Shown piece by piece: positions 8,888-17,091 of a stretch of 64,000 nt of DNA. The translations under genes and the position numbers were made by a program. Below the pieces are notes generated by a model. The model had not been told where the DNA came from. It saw only the letters and a program-made list of their open reading frames with translations, and did no database searches. Every line of letters begins with the position of its first letter. Position 1 is the first letter of the stretch. The DNA comes from Hymenobacter montanus (lineage in GTDB: Bacteria; Bacteroidota; Bacteroidia; Cytophagales; Hymenobacteraceae), in assembly GCF_014699115.1 (NCBI RefSeq), contig NZ_JACXAD010000002.1, forward strand, positions 124,001 through 188,000, read 5' to 3'.

Positions 8888-9604
8888 CTATTTCAATTTG
8901 CCCATGCCTCCATCCACGGCCAGCACCTGCCCAGTCACGAAGGAGCTGTGGTCAGAAAGCAGGAAGGCGGCCGTGTACGCCAAGTCCGTGGGCTGGCCGA
9001 TCCGCTGCAAGGGGTGACGCTTGGCGCCGGCCTCGGCCTTTTCGGGGGAGTTAAGCAGGGCCGCGGCCAGGGGCGTATTGGTAAGGGAGGGGGCAATGCA
9101 ATTCACGCGCACGCCGCTGGCAGCGTACTCGGCTGCCAGGGCCCGGGTGAGCCCTTCAACAGCCGCCTTCGCGGTGGCGATGCTAGCGTGAAAGCTCATG
9201 CCCGTTTCGGCCGCCACGGTACTGAAAAGCACCACTGAGGCCCCTGCATCGGCTTTTTTTAGCCGCTTGATGGTAGCTTGCAGCACCCGCACTGCGCCCA
9301 GCACGTTGAGGTCAAAATCAGTCTGAAAATCCTCAGTCGGGATGCGCTCGAACGGCCGCAGCTTGATGCTGCCCGGAAAGTAGGCCACGCCGTGAAGCAC
9401 GTCGGGCAGCGCCTCGAAAGCTGAGCCCACCGGCTGGGTGGCGTCGTAGGTCAGGTGCGAGGTGCCCAGCGCTGCCAGCTCCGGCGAGAGGTGGCGCGAG
9501 GCAGTAAACAGGTTCACGTTGAGCTTGCTCAGCAGCTGCGCCGTGGCCAGCCCAATGCCCGACGAGGCGCCAATAAGCAGAATGTTTTTGTCGGTAAAAT
9601 CCAT
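8888..9604 (-). CDS. SDR family oxidoreductase
   Basis: Short-chain dehydrogenase/reductase of 238 residues. The start is the ATG at 9604 (MDFTDKNILLIGASSG), because the longer open frame upstream is low-complexity and comes from the neighbouring Hcp-like gene. Visible are the nucleotide loop GASSGIGLATAQ, an LHGVAYFPGS segment in place of the usual NNAG, the catalytic serine region SVVLFSTVAA and the end VTGQVLAVDGGMGKLK. The normal YxxxK site reads SFHASIATAKAAVEGL, with no tyrosine at the expected place, so the catalytic residue may be altered. The substrate is unknown. Confidence 0.8.
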   Translation of the reverse strand: MDFTDKNILLIGASSGIGLATAQLLSKLNVNLFTASRHLSPELAALGTSHLTYDATQPVGSAFEALPDVLHGVAYFPGSIKLRPFERIPTEDFQTDFDLNVLGAVRVLQATIKRLKKADAGASVVLFSTVAAETGMSFHASIATAKAAVEGLTRALAAEYAASGVRVNCIAPSLTNTPLAAALLNSPEKAEAGAKRHPLQRIGQPTDLAYTAAFLLSDHSSFVTGQVLAVDGGMGKLK

Positions 9605-10161
9605 GCAGGAAAAGCTAAGCGGTACGAATGTTTTGCTAACCCCGCCAGAGTAGGAAGGTTTGCCATGGGGCAGAGATGCCCCAGGAAATACGGCAACGGA
9701 GGAGTAACCCGGGGGCAGCACCGGGGGCGGGGGCGGCTGGGGGAGCCCAAACGGATTTTGCAAGAGCGCCTGCGGGGTGGCCGGGGGCCGCCGGGTCGCC
9801 AGTGCCAGCCGTCGGGGTCGGAGAGGGTTACTCGGCACTGGTAGGCCCCGCCTGCAGCGTCACCGCTGGCGAAGAACTCCTGGTAGCCCACGCAGTAGGC
9901 GGCCCCGAAACTCAGCGTTTCGATCGGGCGGCGCTGCTCGTCGAAGAACACGGATTCGGCCGGCAGGCGCTTGGCCGGGTTGTTGGCCCAGTCGACCAGA
10001 AAGGAGCCGTCGGGCACGTCGAATACGAACTCGGCCGACGTGCGGCGCACCTTGCTCACCACCCGCCCGCGGGTGTCGGTGGCCTGCGTGGCCTCGTAGG
10101 TGCAGTGCTGGATGGGGAAGACGTGGCCGGCCACGCGCAGCTCGGCGGAGAAGGAGGCCAT
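9529..10161 (-). CDS. Hcp/TssD-like type VI secretion tube protein, orphan, tail frame unclear
   Basis: The first 125 residues match the Bacteroidota TssD/Hcp pattern: a short N-terminal strand (ELRVAGHVFPIQHCTYEATQ), then SAEFVFDVPDGSFLVDWA, a mid segment with FFDEQRRPIETLSFGAAYCV and a final strand AYQCRVTLSDPDGWHW. Hcp forms the hexameric inner tube of T6SS or related contractile systems. No other secretion gene is nearby, so it is an orphan. After residue 125 this frame becomes arginine- and proline-rich and overlaps the SDR by 76 bases, whereas the next frame reads a proline-rich linker (LPQPPPPPVLPPGYSS) and then stays open into the SDR. A frameshift or a C-terminal extension is likely. 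Family confidence is moderate. Confidence 0.6.
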   Translation of the reverse strand: MASFSAELRVAGHVFPIQHCTYEATQATDTRGRVVSKVRRTSAEFVFDVPDGSFLVDWANNPAKRLPAESVFFDEQRRPIETLSFGAAYCVGYQEFFASGDAAGGAYQCRVTLSDPDGWHWRPGGPRPPRRRSCKIRLGSPSRPRPRCCPRVTPPLPYFLGHLCPMANLPTLAGLAKHSYRLAFPAWILPTKTFCLLAPRRALGWPRRSC

Positions 10162-10419
10162 TAGGTGGAAGCGGGGTAGGGTAGAAAGGAAGGGCGAATA
10201 ATGGGATGCTTAATGTAAAAATATATAAATAATAGAATTTTACCGGTGCTTAGCCCAGCCACCCGCATCGCTTGGGCCATACAGTACCCGCCCGACGCTT
10301 AACGTTTACCTGGAGGCAGTGGGTACTGGTGCCCTCTGCGGGCTGGTGAAAGGGCCGGGGCTTATTCTGCCGCCTTTCGCGTAGCTTCGCCGCCAGCGCG
10401 CCTATCCCACCCTTACTCT
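10162..10419 (+). promoter_or_regulatory. Upstream region of pyruvate carboxylase with a possible -7 box
   Basis: No gene fits here. A TAGCTTCG at 10382-10389 resembles the Bacteroidota -7 box (TAnnTTTG), 30 bases before the pyc start. No clear -33 TTG sits at the right distance, so this is a weak call. The stretch near 10200-10250 is AT-rich and may hold divergent promoter elements for the Hcp-like gene. Confidence 0.3.
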
Positions 10420-13400
10420 ATGAACATAATCAAACTTCTGGTCGCTAACCGCGGTGAAATTGCCATCCGCGTCATGCGGGCCGCCACCGAGCTCAACATT
10501 CCCACGGTGGCCGTGTACACCTACGAAGACCGCTACTCGCTGCACCGCTACAAGGCCGACGAAGCCTATCAGATCGGTCGCGACGACGAGCCGCTCAAGC
10601 CCTACCTCGACATCGAAGGCCTGCTGCGGGTGGCCAAGGAAAACGGCGCCAACGCTATTCACCCCGGCTACGGCTTCCTGAGCGAAAACGCCACCCTCTC
10701 GCGCCGCTGCGCCGAGGAGGGCATCGTGTTCATCGGTCCCCGGCCCGAGGTGATGGAAGCCCTCGGCGACAAAGTGCGGGCCAAGGAAGTAGCCCAGCAG
10801 TGCCAGGTGCCCCAGATCGAAAGCAGTGAGGCCGACCTAGTCGATATCGAAACCGCCAAAGTCGAGGCCAACCGCATCGGCTACCCAGTGATGCTGAAGG
10901 CGGCCAGCGGCGGCGGCGGGCGCGGCATGCGGGTTATCCGCGACGATGAGCAGCTGGAGAAAGGCTTTTTTGAGGCCCGCAACGAGGCCCTGAACGCCTT
11001 CGGCGACGATACCGTGTTCCTGGAAAAGTTTGTGGAGCGGCCCAAGCACATCGAGGTGCAGCTCGTGGGCGACCACTACGGCAACCTCGTCCACCTGTAC
11101 GAGCGCGACTGCTCGGTGCAGCGGCGCTTCCAGAAAGTAGTGGAGGTAGCTCCGGCCCTGAGCCTGCCCGACCACCAGCGCCACCTCCTGTACGAATACG
11201 CCCTGCGCATTGGCCGGGCTGTGGGCTACGACAACGTGGGCACCGTCGAGTTCCTGGTCAACCCCGAGCAGGACCGGATTTACTTCATCGAAGTCAACCC
11301 CCGTATTCAGGTTGAGCACACCGTGACCGAGATGATTACGGGGGTGGATTTAATCAAGACCCAGATTTTTATCGCCGCCGGCAGCAAGCTCAGCGACCCG
11401 GAGATTGGCCTCGGGGCCGAAGTGGTGCCGCTACGGACGGGCTTCGCCATCCAGTGCCGCATCACCACCGAAAACCCCGAAAACGACTTCAAGCCCGACT
11501 ACGGCACCATCGTGGCCTACCGCGCGGCCGGGGGCTTCGGCATCCGGCTCGACGAGGGCTCGGTGTACCAGGGCGTGGTGGTGTCGCCATTCTTCGACTC
11601 AATGCTGGTGAAGGTGTCGGCCCATGCGCCCACCCTGTACGGCGCGGCCCAGAAAATGCTGCGCAGCCTGGACGAGTTCCGGGTGCGCGGCGTGCAAACC
11701 AACATCCAGTTCCTGAAGAACATCGTCGGCCACGAAGAATTTCAGCAGGGGCGGGCCACCGTCGACTTCATCAAAGATCACCCCGAGCTATTCCAGTTCG
11801 AAACCCGGCAGGACCGCGCCACGCGCCTGCTCAGCTTCATTGGTGAGGTGGTGGTGAACGGCAACCCCGACGTCAAAAACCTGCTCGACCCGCGCCACCG
11901 CCCGCGTCGCCCGCAACTGCCCCTGGCCGACCACGCTGCTCCCGCCCCCGGCACCCGGCAAAAGCTTCAGGAGCTTGGCCCCACGGGCTTCGCGCACTGG
12001 CTGCGCGATGAGCCCCTGATTCATTACACCGACACCACCCTGCGCGATGCCCACCAGAGCCTGCTGGCCACCCGCATGCGCACCTGGGACATGCTCAAGG
12101 TCGCCGGCGCCTACGCCCGGCAGCACCCCCAAATCTTCTCGCTCGAAGTCTGGGGCGGCGCCACCTTCGACGTGGCCCTGCGCTTCCTGCACGAAGACCC
12201 CTGGGAGCGGCTGGCCCGGCTGCGCGAGGCCGTGCCCAACATCCTCCTGCAAATGCTCATCCGCGGGGCCAACGGCGTAGGCTACAAGGCTTACCCCGAT
12301 AACCTGACCGAGCGCTTCGTGCAGCAGGCCGCCGAAACGGGCGTCGACGTGTTCCGCATTTTCGATTCGCTGAACTGGCTCAAGGGCATGGAAGCCTGCA
12401 TTGGGTTCGTGCGCGACAAAACCGACCGGCTGGCCGAGGCGTGCATCTGCTACACCGGCGACATCCTCGACCCCCGCCGCTCTAAATACAACCTGGCCTA
12501 CTACCTGAAGCTGGCGAAGCAGCTCGAAGACGCGGGAGCCCACATCCTCTGCATCAAGGACATGGCCGGGCTGCTGAAGCCCTACGCCGCCACCGAGCTT
12601 ATTACCGGCCTGCGCGATACCGTGAAGCTACCCATCCACCTGCACACCCACGACACGTCGTCGCTGCAGGCCGCCACCTACGCCAAGGCCGTGGAGGCGG
12701 GCGTCAACGTAATCGACGTGGCCCTGGGGGCCCTCTCCGGCCTCACCTCGCAGCCCAACTTCAATGCCATCGTGGAAATGCTGCGCCACACGCCCCGCCA
12801 CCGCGAGTTCAACCAGGCTTCCCTCAACGAGTTCAGCAACTACTGGGAGGCGGTGCGCGAAATGTACTACCCGTTCGAGTCCGGCCTGAAAGCGGGCACG
12901 TCGGAGGTGTTTCAGCACGAAATCCCGGGGGGGCAGTACTCCAACCTGCGCCCCCAGGCCGCCTCGCTGGGCTTGCTCGATAAATTTGAGGAAGTGAAGC
13001 AGCGCTTTGCCGATGTCAACGACCTGTTTGGCGACATCGTGAAGGTCACGCCCAGCAGCAAGGTGGTCGGCGACATGGCCCTCTTCATGGTGTCTAACAG
13101 CCTGGCTCCCGCCGACGTCCTGCAGAAGGGCGAAACCCTGAACTTCCCCGAATCGGTGCGCGAGCTGTTCCGCGGCGACATCGGCCAGCCCGAGGGCGGC
13201 TGGCCCGCCGAGCTGCAAAAGCTGATTCTCAAGGACGAAGCGCCCTTTACCGACCGCCCCAACGAACACCTGGCGCCCATAGACTTTGAGCGGGAATGGA
13301 CGGCCTTCCAGGAGAAGTTTCCCGGCGCGAAGTTCACCGACCTGCTGTCGTCGCTCCTCTACCCGAAGGTGTTCGAAGAGTACTGGGCGCATCGCCTGAA

Positions 13401-13860
13401 GTACGGCAACGTGAGCAAGGTGCCGACTTCCGTGTTCTTCTACGGCCTGCAGCCCGGCGAAGAAACCATCATCGAAATTGCCCGGGGCAAGTCGGTTATC
13501 GTGCGTCTGGAATCGGTCGGCACTCTTAACGAAGAAGGCCAGCGTACCATCTTCTTCACGCTCAACGGCCAGACGCGCAACCTGCAAGTGCGCGACCAGT
13601 CCGTTGCCGTCACCAAAGTCAGCAACGCCAAAGCCGACCGCGGCAACCCCCGCCACCTGGGGGCGCCCCTGCAAGGGATGCTCAGCAAAGTACTGGTGAA
13701 GCCAGGCCAGGCCGCCCCCAAAAACACCCCGCTGTTCGTCATCGAAGCCATGAAAATGGAAACCACCATCACCGCCCCCCAAGACCTGACCGTGGCCGCC
13801 GTCGTCCTGGCCGAAGGCAGCCGGGTCCAAGCCGACGACTTGGTGCTGACGCTGGACTAG
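10420..13860 (+). CDS. pyc: Pyruvate carboxylase
   Basis: Single-chain pyruvate carboxylase of 1146 residues, the normal full length. It makes oxaloacetate from pyruvate, bicarbonate and ATP to refill the TCA cycle. Domain order: biotin carboxylase (about 1-460; LLVANRGEIAIRVMRAA, KAASGGGGRGMR, FIEVNPRIQVEHTVTE), carboxyltransferase of the HMG-lyase type (about 535-810; HYTDTTLRDAHQSLLATRMR, THDTSS metal site), the central PYC/OADA region, and a C-terminal biotinyl domain with the biotin lysine K1112 in IEAMKMETT. A typical allosteric linker is present. It is monocistronic as far as can be seen. Confidence 0.97.
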   Translation: MNIIKLLVANRGEIAIRVMRAATELNIPTVAVYTYEDRYSLHRYKADEAYQIGRDDEPLKPYLDIEGLLRVAKENGANAIHPGYGFLSENATLSRRCAEEGIVFIGPRPEVMEALGDKVRAKEVAQQCQVPQIESSEADLVDIETAKVEANRIGYPVMLKAASGGGGRGMRVIRDDEQLEKGFFEARNEALNAFGDDTVFLEKFVERPKHIEVQLVGDHYGNLVHLYERDCSVQRRFQKVVEVAPALSLPDHQRHLLYEYALRIGRAVGYDNVGTVEFLVNPEQDRIYFIEVNPRIQVEHTVTEMITGVDLIKTQIFIAAGSKLSDPEIGLGAEVVPLRTGFAIQCRITTENPENDFKPDYGTIVAYRAAGGFGIRLDEGSVYQGVVVSPFFDSMLVKVSAHAPTLYGAAQKMLRSLDEFRVRGVQTNIQFLKNIVGHEEFQQGRATVDFIKDHPELFQFETRQDRATRLLSFIGEVVVNGNPDVKNLLDPRHRPRRPQLPLADHAAPAPGTRQKLQELGPTGFAHWLRDEPLIHYTDTTLRDAHQSLLATRMRTWDMLKVAGAYARQHPQIFSLEVWGGATFDVALRFLHEDPWERLARLREAVPNILLQMLIRGANGVGYKAYPDNLTERFVQQAAETGVDVFRIFDSLNWLKGMEACIGFVRDKTDRLAEACICYTGDILDPRRSKYNLAYYLKLAKQLEDAGAHILCIKDMAGLLKPYAATELITGLRDTVKLPIHLHTHDTSSLQAATYAKAVEAGVNVIDVALGALSGLTSQPNFNAIVEMLRHTPRHREFNQASLNEFSNYWEAVREMYYPFESGLKAGTSEVFQHEIPGGQYSNLRPQAASLGLLDKFEEVKQRFADVNDLFGDIVKVTPSSKVVGDMALFMVSNSLAPADVLQKGETLNFPESVRELFRGDIGQPEGGWPAELQKLILKDEAPFTDRPNEHLAPIDFEREWTAFQEKFPGAKFTDLLSSLLYPKVFEEYWAHRLKYGNVSKVPTSVFFYGLQPGEETIIEIARGKSVIVRLESVGTLNEEGQRTIFFTLNGQTRNLQVRDQSVAVTKVSNAKADRGNPRHLGAPLQGMLSKVLVKPGQAAPKNTPLFVIEAMKMETTITAPQDLTVAAVVLAEGSRVQADDLVLTLD

Positions 13861-14155
13861 CACAACTTTTAGGTCACTAGCCCAAGCACCTCACCCCCAG
13901 CCTCTCCCCTGGGAAGAAGGCAGGGCCAGCAGAACAAAACCCGTCAGAACGCACCCCTCCCCGGCGGGGAGGGGTCGGGGGTGGGGTTCCCGATAGAATG
14001 ATATCGGAACCCCATCATGGCGGTTTCCAGGTGGCGTAGCGTGATTCCTTTTGCTTGCATTTTGAGCGATATTCACGCCATATTTGAACATTGTTGCCGG
14101 CTACATGGCGCCAAACTATCCGGCCGCTTCAACCAGGCGTACCAACGCCAGACTT
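13861..14155. repeat. Intergenic stretch with a C/G-rich inverted repeat
   Basis: Bases 13880-13995 hold runs of CACCCC and CCCTCCCC, with GGGGAGGGGTCGGGGGTGGG as their rough complement. This gives an imperfect stem typical of dispersed intergenic repeats in this group. It may serve as a terminator for pyc. No gene is seen. The stretch from 14000 to the esterase start at 14156 is short and gives no clear promoter. Confidence 0.5.
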
Positions 14156-15085
14156 ATGAAAATACTCCAACTGCTTTTGGTCCCGAGTCTGGTTTGGGGA
14201 GCCGCTTGCTCCGCTCCCGCCCAGCAAACCTTTCCGCTCTATACCGGTATTATCCCCAATGCCAAGCCCAGCGAGCTAACGGAAACCAGCAACACGCCGC
14301 CCAATGGGGGAGTGATTATTGCTAACGTGGTGCAGCCCAGCCTTACCGCCTTTTTGCCGGCGCCCAGCATGGCCAATGGCACGGCTGTCATTATTTGCCC
14401 CGGCGGTGGCTATGCGTGCTTGTCTATTGATAACGAAGGTAGCGAAGTAGCCCGGCGCCTCAATCAAATGGGCATCACGGCTTTTGTGCTAAAGTACCGC
14501 CTGCCTAACGAGCAGAGCCAGCCCGACCCCAGCACGGCCCCGCTGCTCGATGTCCAGCAGGCCCTGCGCCTAGTGCGTCAGCAAGCCGCGAAATACAGCC
14601 TTAACCCCGAAAGAATTGGGGTAATGGGCTTTTCGGCGGGTGGCCATTTGGCGGCTGCGGCGGCCACGCGGTTTGCTCGTCCGCTCGGGGGGAACTCCGA
14701 CCCCGTTTCGGTACGCCCGGCCTTTTCAGTGCTGATCTACCCGGTTATCAGCTTCAGCGACAGTTTGCAGCACGCCGGCTCGCGTGAGCACCTGCTGGGC
14801 AAAACTCCTTCGGCGGAGGAAGTGCGGCAATATTCCAACGAAAAGCAGGTGACGGCCCAGACGCCCCCGATCTTCCTGGTCCACGCCCAGGACGATAAGG
14901 TGGTGTCCGTACAGAACAGCATTGTCTTTTACCAGGCTTGCCTCCATCATGGCGTGCCCGCCGAAATGCACTTGTACCCTCACGGCGGCCACGGCTTTGG
15001 CCTGCAAAACAAAACCACCAAAGACCAGTGGCTGGACCGCCTGCAGAACTGGCTCGACGCCAACGGGTGGCTGACCAAGCAATAG
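14156..15085 (+). CDS. Secreted alpha/beta hydrolase (carbohydrate-esterase-like)
   Basis: The open frame begins at 14084, but the ATG at 14156 gives a standard signal peptide (MKILQLLLVPSLVWGAACSA), so it is preferred; the product is 309 residues. The oxyanion motif AVIICPGGGYACLS, the nucleophile elbow MGFSAGGHLAA and the catalytic histidine HGGHGFGL mark the BD-FAE / acetyl-xylan-esterase-like group of alpha/beta hydrolases. Such proteins de-acylate plant or microbial polysaccharides. Substrate and exact family are not proven. There is no polysaccharide utilisation locus beside it. Confidence 0.85.
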   Translation: MKILQLLLVPSLVWGAACSAPAQQTFPLYTGIIPNAKPSELTETSNTPPNGGVIIANVVQPSLTAFLPAPSMANGTAVIICPGGGYACLSIDNEGSEVARRLNQMGITAFVLKYRLPNEQSQPDPSTAPLLDVQQALRLVRQQAAKYSLNPERIGVMGFSAGGHLAAAAATRFARPLGGNSDPVSVRPAFSVLIYPVISFSDSLQHAGSREHLLGKTPSAEEVRQYSNEKQVTAQTPPIFLVHAQDDKVVSVQNSIVFYQACLHHGVPAEMHLYPHGGHGFGLQNKTTKDQWLDRLQNWLDANGWLTKQ

Positions 15086-15491
15086 GGAAAAATCTGAGAT
15101 GTAGTAAGCTGTACTTTGATTCCCAGCCTCCCGAAACCGTTTTCTCCCAGTTGGACGCGCACCCAAAGGTCTCCTGATTGCTTGCATCAGCCCGGCGCCG
15201 GTATGGCTGAAAGCCCACTCCTTTGATTTTGGGGTAAATTAGCTGCTTTGCGCCCATCCCGCCCGTCCTCGCTGGTAGCATCCGATTGGCATTCGGGAAG
15301 CTACTAGAGCCGTTTCCTGGTCCGTGTACCCGCCGTCAGGCTCCCCTCTGCTGGGGCTTCGCGCCTCCCGCGAACCGGGGTCGTACCCGGGAGGGTTCGC
15401 CCTGTAGGGGTCCCGGGAGGTTTTCCTGCCTGCGCCCGGTACACGGAGCTGAAAACTGCTATAACTACTCGTAACGTCTTTACTTCAACCT
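15086..15491. other. Intergenic region without a gene
   Basis: I see no coding frame of quality in these 406 bases. The right half is filled by a repeat element at 15304-15459, listed separately. The left half shows no clear promoter or terminator. Confidence 0.6.
15304..15459 (+). repeat. Repeat element with conserved ends, copy 1
   Basis: Its left end CTAGAGCCGTTTCC and right end (CGGTACACGGAGCTG, AAAACTGC) recur in inverse orientation at 25250-25376, where the 23-base right end differs at only three positions. Inside, CCGTGTACC near 15322 can pair with GGTACACGG near 15438, so the element can fold back on itself. The GC-rich interior (CCCGGGAGG repeats) differs from the AT-rich interior of the other copy. 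No coding frame. Confidence 0.7.
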
Positions 15492-16838
15492 ATGAAATCA
15501 GCTTTTCTTACGTTCGTCTGCGTGCTGGCCGTGTTCATGGCCCCGGCCCAGACGCGCAAAGCCGCCAAAGCCTCGGCGGCTCCGCAAGTATCGTCGGCCA
15601 CAGTTACCCGCGTCGTGCGCGCCCTGGCGGCCGACGACATGCAGGGGCGGGGCACCGGCCAGCCCGGGGGACTGAAAGCAGCGCAGTTTCTGGCCGGCGA
15701 GTTTCGGCGGATTGGCCTCCGGCCCTTGCCGGGCGCGTCGGGTTTTGAGCAAGTGTTCACAGCCTATCAAACCCAGCCGGGCCCCATCAGCGTGGTGCTC
15801 AACGGGCAAGCCGTGGCCCCGGACCAGGCCGTAGCCCTGTCAGCTCAGCCCACCCTGACCTGGACGAGTGAGGACGCCCAGCGGGCCACCGTCATAACCA
15901 TTGGGCCGGGCGCGGCGGAGCAGCGCAAGTTCAATCGTGAGTTATTTGCCCCCAAAGCCAACACCCTGGTACTGGTCGACACCTCGCAGGCCAAAATGTT
16001 TGGCCGGGTCGCCAGCGAATTGCGCCACGGCACCACGAGCATGGACAAGCCGGGGCCTTATTCCACAGTATTCGTGCTGGCCCCGGCATCCGCCACGCTT
16101 ACCTACCGCATCAGCACCAGCGCCACCGTGCGCCCCATCGAGCTGCGCAACGTGGTGGGCCTGCTGCCCGGCCACGACCCGGCCCGAGCCCGCGAAAACA
16201 TTGTGTTCTCAGGCCATTACGACCATTTGGGCGTGGTAAAGCCCGCCATCAACGGGGACTCTATTGCCAACGGGGCCGACGACGACGCCAGCGGCACCAC
16301 CGCCGTGGTAGCGCTGGCCGAATATTTTCAGAAGAAGAACGACAACGCCCGTCCGCTCATTTTCGTGGCCTTTGCCGCTGAGGAAGTCGGCGGCTTTGGC
16401 GCCCGCTACTTCTCGCAGGGCCTCCAGCCCGAGCAGGTAGTGGCCATGTTCAACATCGAAATGATTGGGAAGGTGGCCAAATTTGGCCCCAATACCGCGT
16501 TCATTACCGGGTTTGACAAATCGAATTTTGGCCCGCTCCTCCAAGCGAACCTGATGGGCAGCAAATTCCGGTTCGAGCCCGACCCGTACCCCGAGCAAAA
16601 TCTCTTTTATCGTTCCGACAACGCCACCCTGGCCAAGCTCGGCGTTCCGGCTCACACCATCAGTACCGACCAAATTCCGACTGATAAGCTCTACCACTCG
16701 GTCGATGATGAAGTGGAAAGCCTGAATCTAACCAACATGCGGGCCGTGATTCAAGCCATTGCGCAAAGCGCCCGAGGGATGGTCGCCGGCCGGCAAACGC
16801 CCACCCGCATCGCCCCGGAGCCAGCTAAGGGCCAATAG
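15492..16838 (+). CDS. Secreted M28-family metallopeptidase
   Basis: Protein of 448 residues with a signal peptide (MKSAFLTFVCVLAVFMAPAQ). The C-terminal half is an M28 (aminopeptidase S / Q type) di-zinc peptidase: the first metal histidine in FSGHYDHLG, bridging aspartate in NGADDDASGT, catalytic and metal glutamates in FAAEEVGGFGARYF, later aspartate in FNIEMIGK (asparagine-type variant) and the last histidine in KLYHSVDDEVESL. The N-terminal region contains the inserted PA-like segment often seen in this group. It should remove N-terminal amino acids from peptides outside the cytoplasm. Confidence 0.9.
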   Translation: MKSAFLTFVCVLAVFMAPAQTRKAAKASAAPQVSSATVTRVVRALAADDMQGRGTGQPGGLKAAQFLAGEFRRIGLRPLPGASGFEQVFTAYQTQPGPISVVLNGQAVAPDQAVALSAQPTLTWTSEDAQRATVITIGPGAAEQRKFNRELFAPKANTLVLVDTSQAKMFGRVASELRHGTTSMDKPGPYSTVFVLAPASATLTYRISTSATVRPIELRNVVGLLPGHDPARARENIVFSGHYDHLGVVKPAINGDSIANGADDDASGTTAVVALAEYFQKKNDNARPLIFVAFAAEEVGGFGARYFSQGLQPEQVVAMFNIEMIGKVAKFGPNTAFITGFDKSNFGPLLQANLMGSKFRFEPDPYPEQNLFYRSDNATLAKLGVPAHTISTDQIPTDKLYHSVDDEVESLNLTNMRAVIQAIAQSARGMVAGRQTPTRIAPEPAKGQ

Positions 16839-17091
16839 GCAGAATGCTACCAATGCTGCTCAGCACCCATCCCGCCGGCACTGTGCCATCCGTGGTGCCT
16901 GTGCTGGAAGCATCTAGCTGAGGCTGTTTGTGGCATTGGCTACTTCCGAAGATCGAAGTGGCGAAACGTGGGTAAACTGCTTCTTTGAAAAGATGCTTGG
17001 TTTGGGTCCACTTTCGCTCAGCGTAGTTTAAAAGTCTGCTCACAAAGCAGAGAGGCGTGTTTGATCATCAATTACATTTTCAATCAATTTC

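Noticed and set aside
13880..13995. C-rich and G-rich runs as a possible CRISPR-like array
   Set aside because: Units are not equally spaced or identical and no spacers can be defined.
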